From Rhizoclosmatium globosum (Eukaryota > Chytridiomycota > Chytridiomycetes > Chytridiales > Chytriomycetaceae), in contig MCGO01000078.1 of assembly GCA_002104985.1 (NCBI GenBank), positions 1 through 64,000 on the forward strand: 64,000 nt of DNA. Reading direction: 5' to 3'. The translations under genes were made by a program, and so were the position numbers. The notes under the pieces are model-generated. The model made no database searches and was not told the origin of the DNA. It saw only the letters and a program-made list of their open reading frames with translations. Positions 12,835-23,931 of this stretch are shown piece by piece (the first letter of the stretch is position 1; the number at the start of each line of letters is the position of its first letter).

Positions 12835-13226
12835 GGATGGTCTGCATCGGACTTCTGATCCATCCCTGTTATTCCCACAACCAGCGTCGTCAATGGTCGG
12901 TTCTGTATATATTAAGTCCATGGCAAACAATCCTCGCGGGGGATGAGCGGGGATCACGATAGATAATATCGTTTTTATCAACAATTCAAAATATCTCATT
13001 TTCGCGTTGTTATAGCTCAAATACACCCATAAAATAGTACTTTATCCTTGCAATCCTTTGTGGTACCTGCATATATGTCCGCAGTTGTTCGCCATTGTGG
13101 CTGACTCGATTTCGGAGATGGATCAGCCCCATTTTTGGTAAACGGCACACAGCCCCATGTATAAATTTCATCGCAGCAGGCCTTTCAATTAATTGAGAAA
13201 ACTACGAGTGTTAGTGGGACTGTCTC
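12835..13226. other. Upstream region of STRA6-like gene
   Basis: No gene is seen. A TATA-like gtataaattt at about 13158-13167 lies some 65 bp upstream of the ATG at 13227 and is followed by gcagcagg, resembling the initiator context of the other TATA promoters here. Confidence 0.4.
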
Positions 13227-16200
13227 ATGTTCGTCGTATCCCTACTCTCGCTACTTCCATTCGTGACAGCCATCCAAGGCACCGAGTTTGACATTTGCGT
13301 GGCGTCGCGGTCCTCAGGGCTCAATGACATTAGCGGAGTCCCACGCAGATTTGGAACAGACTGGACCAAGGATAATTGGACGGTACAACTTGCTCAAGAC
13401 TCGCATTCACAGGCAACGAAAGCGAAAGAATCGGACATTGTAGTCCGCACTACAAACTACATCTCCGAGGAAGGACCCGTGAACCTCACGTACTCTTGTC
13501 TGCAGAATGTGCCCGGTGGCTCGTTTGCAAAGCTCACTAAAGTGATGCAGATTCCTAAAGAGCAGGTATATTCTGTTGACGACGGAGTTATGGCATTTGA
13601 CTACTTTGTGCATAACCCGTTCTTCATGGCTGACGGAGCTATTGTTGAAGACGATGCCTTTTTGGATAACTTGGTTGATACTACAAGTGTCGCATTTGGC
13701 AAGGAGTTTGCAAACTTGACGTTTATTGATTCGAAGGGTGGTGTCATTGCATCACTCTTTGATGACAACTTTGGTGAAAACTACAGCACTGTAAAAGGAA
13801 TCAGCTCCAGATACATTTACATTCCGATGGGAACAAGATCTATCAAGGCTGAAATCTATGGCTCCGTTAGTTCCCCACAAGACACTCTTCCGTCAAGTTT
13901 TTGTATGGGGAGATACTCATTTTACACATGTAAGTTCAAACTTGCATTCAGCAAATTCTCATCAATTGAACAGATCAATTTGACATCAAGTTTCGCGACC
14001 GGGCTCAAAAGCTTGTCAATGTTACCTTCATCATTAGTTTGGTATTTATTCTCATGGTTCCTTTGGCTATGCTGCTTGAAGGTCGACGCAACGGGAAACG
14101 TACACTGTGAGTCTTTTATATTTTAGATTATTCATCTACCTTAATCAATCACTAAAATCACTTAGGAAAATGATTGACCTGGTACATACTCAAGGATCAA
14201 GATTAATCCGCGGAATGTTTTTCGCCCTTTGCGTTTCGTTCCTCTACGCAACATATCAATGGCTAACAGCGAAGAAAGGATCGCCAAACACAGTGTTACC
14301 AGTTTTCAGTGGAATCGATTCGGCAAAGCTTGTAACTTCGCACGCCATGAAAGCTGTCAAGACACCTATCTTCATGCTCTGTTTCCTGATCATCGGTATG
14401 ATGTTCTGGCCAATCGCTATTTGCTACGGACATGTGAACGAGGGCTCAAGAACTGCTGCTGTCCTTGGTTTATTGGCTGTTGTAAACGTTGCTGTCTTAC
14501 GTGCATCGTTGCAATACTTGCAGATGAATCCTTTGGACAGTATCACAACAGTTGTCTTTTACCACTGTAAGTGTATCCGATATAGAGAAAACTCATAGTA
14601 ATACGTCTTCACAGTGGTCGAGTTTTTCGCATTCATTTCATTCATCGTCTACTTTGCTCTCAGTATCGCTCTACCAGGTCGGTTTGAGACCTACATTCGC
14701 AAAACATATTTCCACAGTGCTCTGCACGTCACAGCCCTCCTTCGCAAGGTTGATGAGTCAGAATCTGACGAGTCTGAGGAAAAATCTCAAGGAATACTTG
14801 CTAAAATCAAGTCAAAGTTTACTCGCATAGAAGTCCGTCCAATTTGGATAAGCGGACGCGAAAAGAAATCCCAAACCACAACACCATTCATCAAAAGCGC
14901 TCTTGCACATGCACCAGTCCGTCTCATTTCTCTTTACGTTATGATCACGCTCTTCACATACACAGACATGGTCATTTTCGTATCCAAAATCTTCAACGGA
15001 TCTCCAAGAATTGCTTGTGTTCTCGGAACATCTTCGACAATCATCATTCGTGCATTTGATACTGTATTCCAAGTTCTTGAAGAGATTGGTCAAACTCAAT
15101 TGTTTGGTGAGAGTGTGCGTGAGGCTTTGACGGATTTGGTCGGGATGGGGAATATGACTGATTTACTTCAACGTATGATTCGTGGAAGTTGCATTTCTGC
15201 GTGCATTCTTACCTTCATAATCCTCGTATTCAACATTGTGGATTTGGCTGTGACTTATAAGAGAGATTCGGAGAGACTCCGAAAGGGCGATTATGGCTTT
15301 TTACTGGAAGGTGAAATGAGAACTGTAAGTTCTGCATTTGCAAGTCAGTTTATGGGCATTCAGATTGGGTTCGCATTTGTTGGAACTATTTGTAAGGATT
15401 TCAAGTTTGTTATTTCTATCACTAATTTTTACTTCACAGGGACTTTGTTCTGTTGCATGATGATATGCTTCCTTCTTGCCTGCTTTTTCACGGTGGAAAA
15501 GCTCCGTCGCTTCTTGTGGGACTGGCTGTTGCAAAACGGATTCATTGTTATCGCCATTCTCGTATCATATGTTCTTGGAAAGATCCAGCAATTTGTAGTC
15601 AATCGTTTCTTTGTAGCTCATTACGAAGTCCAGGTTCCCGAAACAGACAAGGAGGTTATCGTCAGCACCAAATTTTGGCTGAAGAACGTTAACAAGTACA
15701 ATCAAATGGATTGTAAGTTCATCTACTCCATTGTTCCCTCTCAGTAAGCATATCTAACGTTTAATGTTTAATCAAGACCTATTCTTGTTCCCCAACCTCA
15801 TCAACGGGTTGACGACATTCTTGGGATCAATTATGACAACTTTCGTGGCTTCCTTTATTTTCTCGTACCGTCTTGATAAGCGAGGATTAATGCCTTTGTT
15901 TTCAAAATATTCTCTTTACCTCTCATGGATCTTGCAAGAACACCATCATCACAGTAAGTAGTCGTATAGAGCAATTTATTATTGACTTTCTTTAGATCCA
16001 ACTCTCCAAGTTGCTGTAAAACTCTTCCGTGACTCCATTCTTCCTGAAAACCTCTCATCTATTCATGTATTCACTAACCGACCTCACGAAAAACTTGAAC
16101 TTTCAACAACTTCATTCAGTTACTCCAACAACTCGGTTCACAATGGAGTAATGCCATCGAGAATGGTCCTAGATAAGGCTTCCTCAAAACGTGCACGCTC

Positions 16201-16432
16201 GAAATGGTTCCTTGCTTACACGCTCATCAAGAATCCGTCGTTGAAAGCGTACAGAAAGCAAAGAGTTCAAGAAACTCTATTGGCAGAATGGGTCGCTTCA
16301 AACGAATCCACTCGCATTCGTAAACAGGTGCTTGAAATGTTTGAAGCCAGGGAAGCGGTTGAAGTCAGAGCCGTGATGAACGAGATGAGGGACAGAGAGA
16401 ATAGGTTGTGGAGATTCGAAAGAGGCGTTTAA
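13227..16432 (+). CDS. STRA6-family multipass membrane protein
   Basis: Seven exons: 13227-13929, 13974-14106, 14166-14566, 14615-15391, 15440-15712, 15777-15953 and 15996-16432. All phases agree and give 966 residues. A signal peptide (about 1-15) is followed by an extracellular region of about 230 residues with several N-x-S/T sites (NWT, NLT, NYS). The membrane part begins near residue 250 and has about nine to eleven hydrophobic segments. The C-terminus carries RARSKWFLAYTLIKNPSL followed by RK, which closely matches the end of animal STRA6 (RARW-LAYTL-HNP-L-RK). The LFPNLINGLTTFLGS segment and the RCS/CIS helix before a charged loop also align. STRA6 is the retinol-binding-protein receptor that moves retinol across membranes; the ligand of this fungal form is unknown. 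The extracellular extension is not part of animal STRA6. Confidence 0.8.
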
Positions 16433-16516
16433 TCAGTTCAGAAAACTTTTTCCCTCATCAAATATCAAAAAGAGACCTTATAAATAGATATATTCTTTAT
16501 CTTTTCATTCAACTCT

Positions 16517-18521
16517 TCAAACTTCCCGCTTCATCAACCTCTCCAACACTTTATCATCCCTCAACCCCAAAACCAAATCCCCCTCACTCACATTCAATTT
16601 ACATCGCTGCATTGGATCCCCAGCCGAAACACCTTTCCCAACCTCCATCAGAATCAATCGCCCCGCAAACAACTGCAGAGCAAGTTTCTGACACAACCAT
16701 GTATTCGGCGGCGTGATTCCTGTATCCCCAACAACAGCACAAAGCGCTTTATGTTCATCAACGACATCTACAAATGCTGCGTCTGTAGTCCCCGTTTTAC
16801 GCATGTATTTACGGATTGCGAGGAGGAAAAGCTTCTGGTGGAGGGAGAGGTTTGAAATGAAGGGAACGACGGTGGGAGAAAACAGGTCGCGAATGACGGA
16901 TTGAATTAGTTTTGTTGTCACATGGGGTTTCCCGTCTTTCGCAGAGATGTAGGGAGCGAGAAGTGAGGCATCGTTTTTGGCGATGATTTGTTGTAACGAT
17001 TCGATTCCCTTTCTGTTTTGTTAAGGTGAGTCTGAGTATAAACCTAGAATCATGTGAGAACGTACCTGCAAATATCCAAAGCACGTCTCGCGTCTCCACT
17101 CATTCCAGCCACCTTCTTGGCCACAAAAGTAATGGCGTCGTCACTCAAGACAGCGCCACCAGGAACTCCGACTCGACTTCCAATAATAACCGCCAAGTCA
17201 TTCGCAGTATATGCGTGGAACCCGAGACGTGTCCCACCGACACGACTGTTGATTTTATGTGAAAAGACACGTTCAGGAAGATCCATAGTGTTTGCGATGG
17301 CGATGAGAATCAATGGTGAGGACGGGAGACGCGGCCAGTTGAATAGGTTGTAGATGACGGTTTGTTTGGATGTAAGTAACAAATCGAGTTCGTCAACCAT
17401 AAGGATACTGTACGGATTTAGACTTGTCTCTAATAACAAAATAAGCTTACATTGGCACAGCGTCGGTTGAAGGCTTTCTGAAGACTTCTTGCAGCAAATC
17501 GCATGCATGTTTTGCGGATACTTTTGGGGTTCCAGGAAATAGTCCTTCATAAATTGCACAATAAGCTTGGTTCGGATCCGTCAACTTCATTCCATTGATT
17601 TCTACATATTTAAACTCTGGAATGGACTAGCGCTGTAAGTTAGAAAGAGCACGAGATTTGAAATGGTTGAACTCACTCCATCAGAAATCTGGGATTGTAG
17701 AGTTTTGATGACTTGACGCACAGTAGCAGTTTTCCCTGTACCAGGTACTCCAGAAATGTCTGTTTTATGTTGTATTAGTCTAGCGTTTGCTGATGATTAT
17801 TCAATTCGACTCTGCTATCGTCGCTATGCTCACTATTTCTACGGGGTTGCCTGACGTTTACGAGCTCCGCTCGAGCTCTCGCTAATCGCTTCGTGAAAGT
17901 TCGACGCCCACTATCCAACCTCCAGACCCTATCGGATTCTCTAATAAGCACTCCTCGCCAATACTCACAAATGCACTCGCCCCCACCCTTCTCGACCGCG
18001 GAAACCAAGTAAGTGTAAACTTCTTCAAACTGGGCATCACGACAGGGCAGGACTTCGGGAACATGGGAGACGTGCAGCAATTCTCGGACACGGGCAAGTG
18101 GATCTTCATCAGTGAGAGAAGCAGCGGCCGAGTGTGTGCTTGAAACGACTCTCTTTGGCAGCAGTTGAAGAATGCGATCTCGTTTTGCGGCCGAGATCAA
18201 GTGTTTGTTTTTGGGTAGTTTTGCCAGTTTTGCAGTCTTTCTTCGAGTGCTCCGTTGTGGTTTGCCGTTGTCGCTGTCGTTGTCCAAGTCCGCATCCGAT
18301 GAGTCATCGTCGTTTTCCTTGTCGTCGATGGCGTCATCGTCGTCGCCTGAAGAAGAGGTCTCGTCCGAGTTGAATTCGGAATCGTCCGAGTCGTCGCTGC
18401 TTTCTGTTTCTTCGATTCGGCGCTGCGACAACACCGTCACTCGCGGCGTTTTCGGCGTGCGCTGCGGCCGCCCTTCGCTCAACGGGTTTTCGTGTGGCCG
18501 CTTGGACGGTGTCAGTGTCAT
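16517..18521 (-). CDS. ORC1: Origin recognition complex subunit 1
   Basis: Five exons on the minus strand: 18521-17969, 17759-17677, 17626-17451, 17407-17066 and 17012-16517. Phases agree, giving 549 residues. Order: an acidic, Ser-rich low-complexity N-terminus; AAA+ Walker A GVPGTGKTATV; the ORC1 signature KYVEINGMKLTDPNQAY; Walker B ILMVDELDLLLTSKQ followed by YNLFNWP; sensor 1 LIAIANTMDLPER; sensor 2 SGDARRALDICR; and a C-terminal winged helix. The NGM and LFNWP motifs favour ORC1 over CDC6. The N-terminal BAH domain usual in ORC1 is not present in the model. The 209-bp first intron is much longer than the others (43-53 bp) and holds the intron repeat family. The first Met of the frame nearest the coding-like sequence (18521) was used. 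Confidence 0.9.
17760..17968 (-). repeat. Intron repeat family copy (ORC1 intron 1)
   Basis: Read in gene direction, this intron contains GTAGAAATAGTGAGCATAGCGA, nearly identical to a block in the F-box/LRR intron at 28970-29134, plus other GCGAAG/GAGCGA-type pieces. Confidence 0.6.
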
Positions 18522-19143
18522 GGGAATGGGATGATGTTTTGGCGGGTGGGTGCAGGAAGTTCGGACAACTTTCTTTGGCCGCCAACAACACCTTCTTTTT
18601 GAAGTATTCAACAGTATCATCAATTGACTAATCATATATAGTATCCATGGAGACTTGAGATAATGGCCAAACCGACACCACATGAAACACATGCATCTTT
18701 GCCACGGTCTTGAAGTATACGCAACAAACTATGAGGTATTCAGTTGCTGTTCATTCGTTTTTAATGATTATTTTGACCCGCGTGTTCCTCAAGTTCATCT
18801 CAGCTGTTTTGTTTTTTTCTTTCTGCCTTTCGATTTCCAACGAAGGTAGGTAACTGGCGAGTCTAAAGTAGAAAAACGGATACTCGGCCCAAGATATCTT
18901 TATACTCTGTTGCTATGAAAGTATTGGTTCCAGTAGTGTTAGGTTTGCAGAGGAAGGTAGCACAGGAAGGGAGCAGGTTATTTAAAAAATACCAACTTAA
19001 GCTTTCAATCTATTGTGAACATTCACCCTGCATTCGTTGATATTTACTGCTCAATAATTTATTCATAAACTCAGCTTGATAATTCAAACGGCGCGTTCAA
19101 GCAAATTGAGATCCTGGTTTAAAAAACATGATTTATAAACAGG
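18522..19143. other. Intergenic upstream of ORC1
   Basis: The ORC1 frame stays open to 18692, but the extra residues (MCFMWCRFGHYL...) do not look conserved and contain no BAH motif. The rest holds no gene that I can support. Confidence 0.45.
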
Positions 19144-19215
19144 TCCTAGATCGTCTAGTGGTCAAGATCCGGCCCTTTCACGGCCGTGACCGGGGTTCAA
19201 TTCCCCGTCTGGGAG
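19144..19215 (+). tRNA. tRNA-Glu (UUC)
   Basis: Acceptor TCCTAGA/TCTGGGA, D-arm TCGTCTAGTGGTCAAGA, anticodon loop CTTTCAC (anticodon TTC), T-arm CGGGG-TTCAATT-CCCCG. There is no intron. Confidence 0.92.
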
Positions 19216-19424
19216 TACCTTTTCGTTTGATATGGTGTAACGGTTGGGTGGTTGCTTGTCGGTGGTTGGTGGATGAACTTCCATTCGCCTCAGATTTACG
19301 ACCTCAATTTTTATGCCGATCAGATTCTTTATTGGCTTCTTGTTATGATGAAGAATCCATAGTTTTGAAGCTTGAACGCGACGAGGGGTAATTGGTAACC
19401 ATATTTATTATTTCAAGCAGACCA

Positions 19425-20401
19425 CTATGCATTCAATAAAGATGAACTCGATGGATGCCAAGAATTATTTCCAGACAGTTCGCATGCAGTCATAGCCTGC
19501 GTCGCTTTCTCTCGTATACCAGCATCATGTACTGCTCTTTCCCTTTCGCGAGCTAAATACAGTTGCACCTTCATACTTATCATAACTCCTCCAACAATAC
19601 TTATTACAACACTCACAAGACTTGGTATGAAATTGATATATCCGTTGTCTACTCCCATTGCAGCTCTAGTTCCAAACAACGCAACGGAAACATACAGCAA
19701 CACACAGTTGACAGAGCCATGCATCGCAATCACCCGAAATTCAATTAAGTGCTCCGGAAAAGTATCACGCTTCGCTTTAACCAAACACTTTGCAAACGAT
19801 ACCAATAAAATTGTATCAAATGCAATCACCAGTGCCCCAACAAACAACATTGATGCATGAAACGCGAGCATCGCTATTTCTCGTTTAAACTTCTCGTCGT
19901 GATGCTCGTAATAAGCAAGCACGATTCCAGCTACGACTTGCATAGAAAGAATGACGGGGGAACAATTCATCATACACTGCATAGGGCTCACGCTCCACGC
20001 AAAGAATATCCGGAGAATGCCTTTCACGCGAAGGTATGAATAGTATAGATACGTGTATTGCATAACCGATAGGCAGACTGCCAGGCTATTCAATGACAGA
20101 GTTGGAATAACAACCACGAACCTGTTGTTACGATATACGGGTCCTTCAAACTTGCTGTGTTATGATTCTGTGTTATCATAAAGCTGTACAAGCCACAGTA
20201 TATCGATCCGGTCACAGTTGCTACTGCCAACGTGCAGTTTGCTTTTGAAAAGAGTTTACAACCTCGCGACACGTTCTGCATGACAAAGTATACAAGATAC
20301 AAGAATTCTATGGCGAAGAGAAGAGATGTGGCTTTGTATATCCATATGGCAGCTATGTCTAATGACGTCCTGCTTGTACCAGTGGTTTCAACCCCAATCA
20401 T
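19425..20401 (-). CDS. Seven-helix membrane protein, one frameshift
   Basis: The first frame (20401-20150) gives two hydrophobic helices (ATSLLFAIEFLYLVYFV and VATVTGSIYCGLYSFMI). A one-base change near 20147 (gcaagttt; one A missing) moves to the frame ending at 19425, with five more helices, including VVIPTLSLNSLAVCLSV and NFIPSLVSVVISIVGGVM. The total is about 320 residues with seven hydrophobic segments and a Ser-rich C-tail. The layout resembles a G-protein-coupled-receptor-like protein, but no family motif such as DRY or NPxxY is evident. A second protein of the same layout is at 41994-43070. No ligand can be proposed. Confidence 0.6.
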
Positions 20402-20700
20402 TTTTTTACGATAGGATCGAGCCGATTCACCATTGTTCTATGGAATTAAACGAACGTTTTTCGCGAATTCGAGCTTCTCAATCGACAAAAAAGCGCGTCT
20501 TATGCGAGTCAGGAAAGGGCTGGAACATTACCACGAAGCAAATACTTTTTAAAAGTAACAGGTCTTCATCAAAGAGCTTTAAGACAGATGACTACTCAGT
20601 GAATGTATTGTGTTCTCTCATCATACGGTAACAATGCGCAAGGAATATAAACAAAAAAGAAATAGAGAAGAAAGAAAGATCTATCGGGTCACGTGATTTT
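20402..20700. other. Intergenic
   Basis: No gene is seen. A GTCACGTGAT box at about 20690-20699 could be an E-box-type site. Confidence 0.35.
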
Positions 20701-21524
20701 TCGTGAATTGTCAGGTTGTCATTCTTCTCACGCCAGCATTCTCGCCTTTCTTTGTTCCAAAACCACTCCACAAACAGCCTTCCAGCCAAACCAAGTCAAA
20801 ACGTCTCCATCGGTCACGTCCTCTGTCTATGATGGGTGAGCTGTCCTCTCTTTCTGTGACTTGTTCTTATATGTACCTTATGATTCAACACACCCCTCTC
20901 CCCTTCCGTCCCCTCCACCTGACCACCTCGCCTCTTCGGCTCTTCCCTGCGACCGCGTCACTAACTTATCGTATCTTTCTTCGATTAGGTCTCGCCTCTG
21001 TTTGAGCGTCTGACACCAGCCAGGACTTCCAGTCTTCTTTTTCGGTTCTTCGCACGCCAACTGGTCTTCTCGTCTGGCCCCAGTTCCAGTCGCCAGACCT
21101 TCTCCTTTGCGCCGATCTCTCTCTCTTTTGGTCTACTTCATCCACTTTGAATCTCGCCGATCTTTGTTTGGGTCCACTTTGGGTCCATCAGTCTTTCACC
21201 CCGTCACAAAGTCACCAGATCCACTCTCTGTCTCGGCCTCATTCTCTGGTTTGATCTCACAACAAAAGACGCGAAAAAAGACTACTTTGACGCGTGTTGG
21301 TCGTGAGTACGTTGTTTTTGCTTTTTGCTTCCCCACCGCCACCCTGACAATTCTTGCTTCCACACTCAACACTTCAACACAAAATATTCTAACACTTCTT
21401 CACTACAACTAGGTTGCCATCATACGCGTCTCCTCAACAAGTCAAGTCCTGTCAGACTCGCCGAAAACGCACGCGACACTTCCTTGCTCTCCTGCCTCAC
21501 GTTGGTCTCTGTTGTCGTCTTCAA
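20701..21524 (+). other. Pyrimidine-rich, intron-like transcribed region
   Basis: Strongly C/T-rich on the plus strand. It holds paired splice signals: gtgagctg at about 20833 with cactaac...cgattag to 20989, and gtgagtac at about 21303 with ctacaactag to 21412. Candidate exons read HHTRLLNKSSPVRLAENAR before the tandem array. This may be the 5' part of the gene ending at 23651, but I cannot connect one frame through it. It could also be a non-coding transcript. Confidence 0.3.
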
Positions 21525-22985
21525 GTTCACTGTATGAGGCAAGTATTCTTGCTCCCCTTCACCTACTCTCTCGCGTTCGCCAATATGCTCGGGCCACCTC
21601 ATTGACTCCTGGCGGCGCCTCTGTATACACCTCGAGCTGTACATGACCGTCTTATATCGGAAGAGGGTCAACGGAATAGCTTTTCTAGTGGAGCCAAGTA
21701 AACTATTGGATGGACTGCACTGGGTGCGAAAGCGGCCTGGATTTTCTGTTGGTGCTGTTGATTAGCCCCTCATGAGCATTTCCCACACTGACTTTATCTG
21801 ACAAGCTCTTTTCGTTCGTTGATACTAACACTTGATTTCTTTTTCTTAATAGGCTCTTCCAACCACGGGTCTCTTGTTGTGCTGTCTACGTCGTCGCTTT
21901 CAAGCTCACTGTATGAGGCAAGTATTCTTGCTCCCCTTCACCTACTCTCTCGCGTTTGCCAATATGCTCGGGCCACCTCATTGACTCCTGGCGGCGCCTC
22001 TGTGTAGTATCCTGAGCTACATATGACCGTCTTATATCGGAAGAGGGTCAACGGAATAGCTTTTCTAGTGGAGCCAAGTAAACTATTGGATGGATCGAGC
22101 CTGGTGCGAAGAGCGCCGGGCCTTTCTGTTGGTGCTGTTGATTAGCCCCTCATGAGCATTTCCCACACTGACTTTATCTGACAAGCTCTTTTCGTTCGTT
22201 GATACTAACACTTGATTTCTTTTTCTTAATAGGCTCTTCCAACCACGGGTCTCTTGTTGTGCTGTCTACGTCGTCGCTTTCAAGCTCACTGTATGAGGCA
22301 AGTATTCTTGCTCCCCTTCACCTACTCTCTCGCGTTTGCCAATATGCTCGGGCCACCTCATTGACTCCTGGCGGCGCCTCTGTGTAGTATCCTGAGCTAC
22401 ATATGACCGTCTTATATCGGAAGAGGGTCAACGGAATAGCTTTTCTAGTGGAGCCAAGTAAACTATTGGATGGATCGAGCCTGGTGCGAAGAGCGCCGGG
22501 CCTTTCTGTTGGTGCTGTTGATTAGCCCCTCATGAGCATTTCCCACACTGACTTTATCTGACAAGCTCTTTTCGTTCGTTGATACTAACACTTGATTTCT
22601 TTTTCTTAATAGGCTCTTCCAACCACGGGCCTCTTGTTGTGCTGTCTACGTCGTCGCTTTCAAGCTCACTGTATGAGGCAAGTATTCTTGCTCCCCTTCA
22701 CCTACTCTCTCGCGTTTGCCAATATGCTCGGGCCACCTCATTGACTCCTGGCGGCGCCTCTGTGTAGTATCCTGAGCTACATATGACCGTCTTATATCGG
22801 AAGAGGGTCAACGGAATAGCTTTTCTAGTGGAGCCAAGTAAACTATTGGATGGATCGAGCCTGGTGCGAAGAGCGCCGGGCCTTTCTGTTGGTGCTGTTG
22901 ATTAGCCCCTCATGAGCATTTCCCACACTGACTTCATATGACAAGCTCTTTTCGTTCGTTGATACTAACACTTGATTTCTAATAG
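21525..22985 (+). repeat. 380-bp tandem array of exon-intron-like units
   Basis: Three nearly identical units start at 21853, 22233 and 22613, exactly 380 bp apart. A diverged partial unit (21525-21852) precedes them, and the last unit lacks seven bases near its end (22985). Each unit holds a TACTAAC branch-site sequence, a TTCTTAATAG acceptor, a short segment of about 65 bp, and GAG|GCAAGT, a perfect GC-AG-type donor. The repeated 62-residue open frames within it are by-products of the repeat and are not called as genes. Confidence 0.9.
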
Positions 22986-23149
22986 GTCTGATCAAATTGA
23001 GCCTGGGTTCCTATTTCATTTCTCTATTTATGAACACAATATTTTGTTCTGAAATAATTGATTCTTTATTTTCTTACTTTTGTGTCCAATCAATGTACGC
23101 GATTCCTTACTTCACTGCTCAAAGAGTGAAAGATGAACATAGTGTTATT

Positions 23150-23651
23150 GTAGGGGAAATCGACGAGCGCGCAAAGTGCATGCTAAGGCTCTTGGTGTTA
23201 GTAAAGGTGGGCTGTCAAGACTCAAGAAGGTGTCGACCGCGATTCTGACTATGTACTCCCATAGTTTTCTCGCCAGATGTCGTGGAACAATCTGTTTGGA
23301 TGGCAATGTCAAGCGACGAACAGGTCCAATGGGTTAAGGACGCCAAGAAGGATGCTGCGAAACGAAATCACGAGTCAGCTCTCCGGGCCACAGCAGTCAC
23401 GAAGCGAGCAGTTGTGAAAGGCATTTTCGAAGCTCAAAAGGATGTCGACTGGGACGATGAGTTGGTTGAGAAAATAGTAGGTATGATCATGGTTGAGAAA
23501 TGATATCAGGCTATTTTAACAAGGTACAACGAAAGCAACTACTGTCGAAAACGAATTAATGAATCTAAGAAGATGTGAAAGGCTCCACAATTATCGCCAA
23601 AATCAAGTTGTTCACATTGCCGAAATGGACGACGAGAAAGATAACGTCTGA
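23150..23651 (+). CDS. Hypothetical charged protein, 3' exons
   Basis: Three exons fit in phase: about 23150-23206 (RARKVHAKALGVSK), 23277-23480 (VVEQSVWMAMSSDEQVQWVK and on) and 23524-23651 (TTKATTVENELMNLRRCERL, ending DDEKDNV). The introns of 70 and 43 bp are GT-AG. The joined tail is helical and charged, with no motif that I recognise. The 5' end is not resolved; upstream exons may lie in or before the tandem array. Confidence 0.4.
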
Positions 23652-23931
23652 GGTTGCTGGAGTACATATTATTGAGCAATAAAACGGGTGGAATTGTTTT
23701 TAGCGTGTCCATTTTCTTTCAACACTTGAGTCTCCCATCAACCAAAGTATGTCTCCTCGTCACCCAACCCTGATTGATTTTAAAACACGTTGAAAGCAAT
23801 CGGAAGTGTTTGGATACAAGTATGTGTATTGGTCCTTGTGTCTGGATTTCGGGAACAGAACGCGCGCGCAAAGCAATCAAGCCACCATCACCCCAACTCC
23901 AGTAACTAAACAGTGATTCATTCCCAGATCC

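Noticed and set aside
12700..13030. Possible 5S rRNA or other RNA gene near the GC-rich segment
   Set aside because: No match to 5S box A/C or any RNA fold that I could draw.
21819..22767. Three identical 62-codon frames at 21819, 22199 and 22579
   Set aside because: They are exact by-products of the 380-bp tandem repeat, start upstream of the splice acceptor and have no protein-like motif.
22997..23248. Frame beginning LGSYFISLFMNTIF after the tandem array
   Set aside because: Starts without ATG and ends without joining the downstream exons; the hydrophobic start looks like chance in T-rich DNA.
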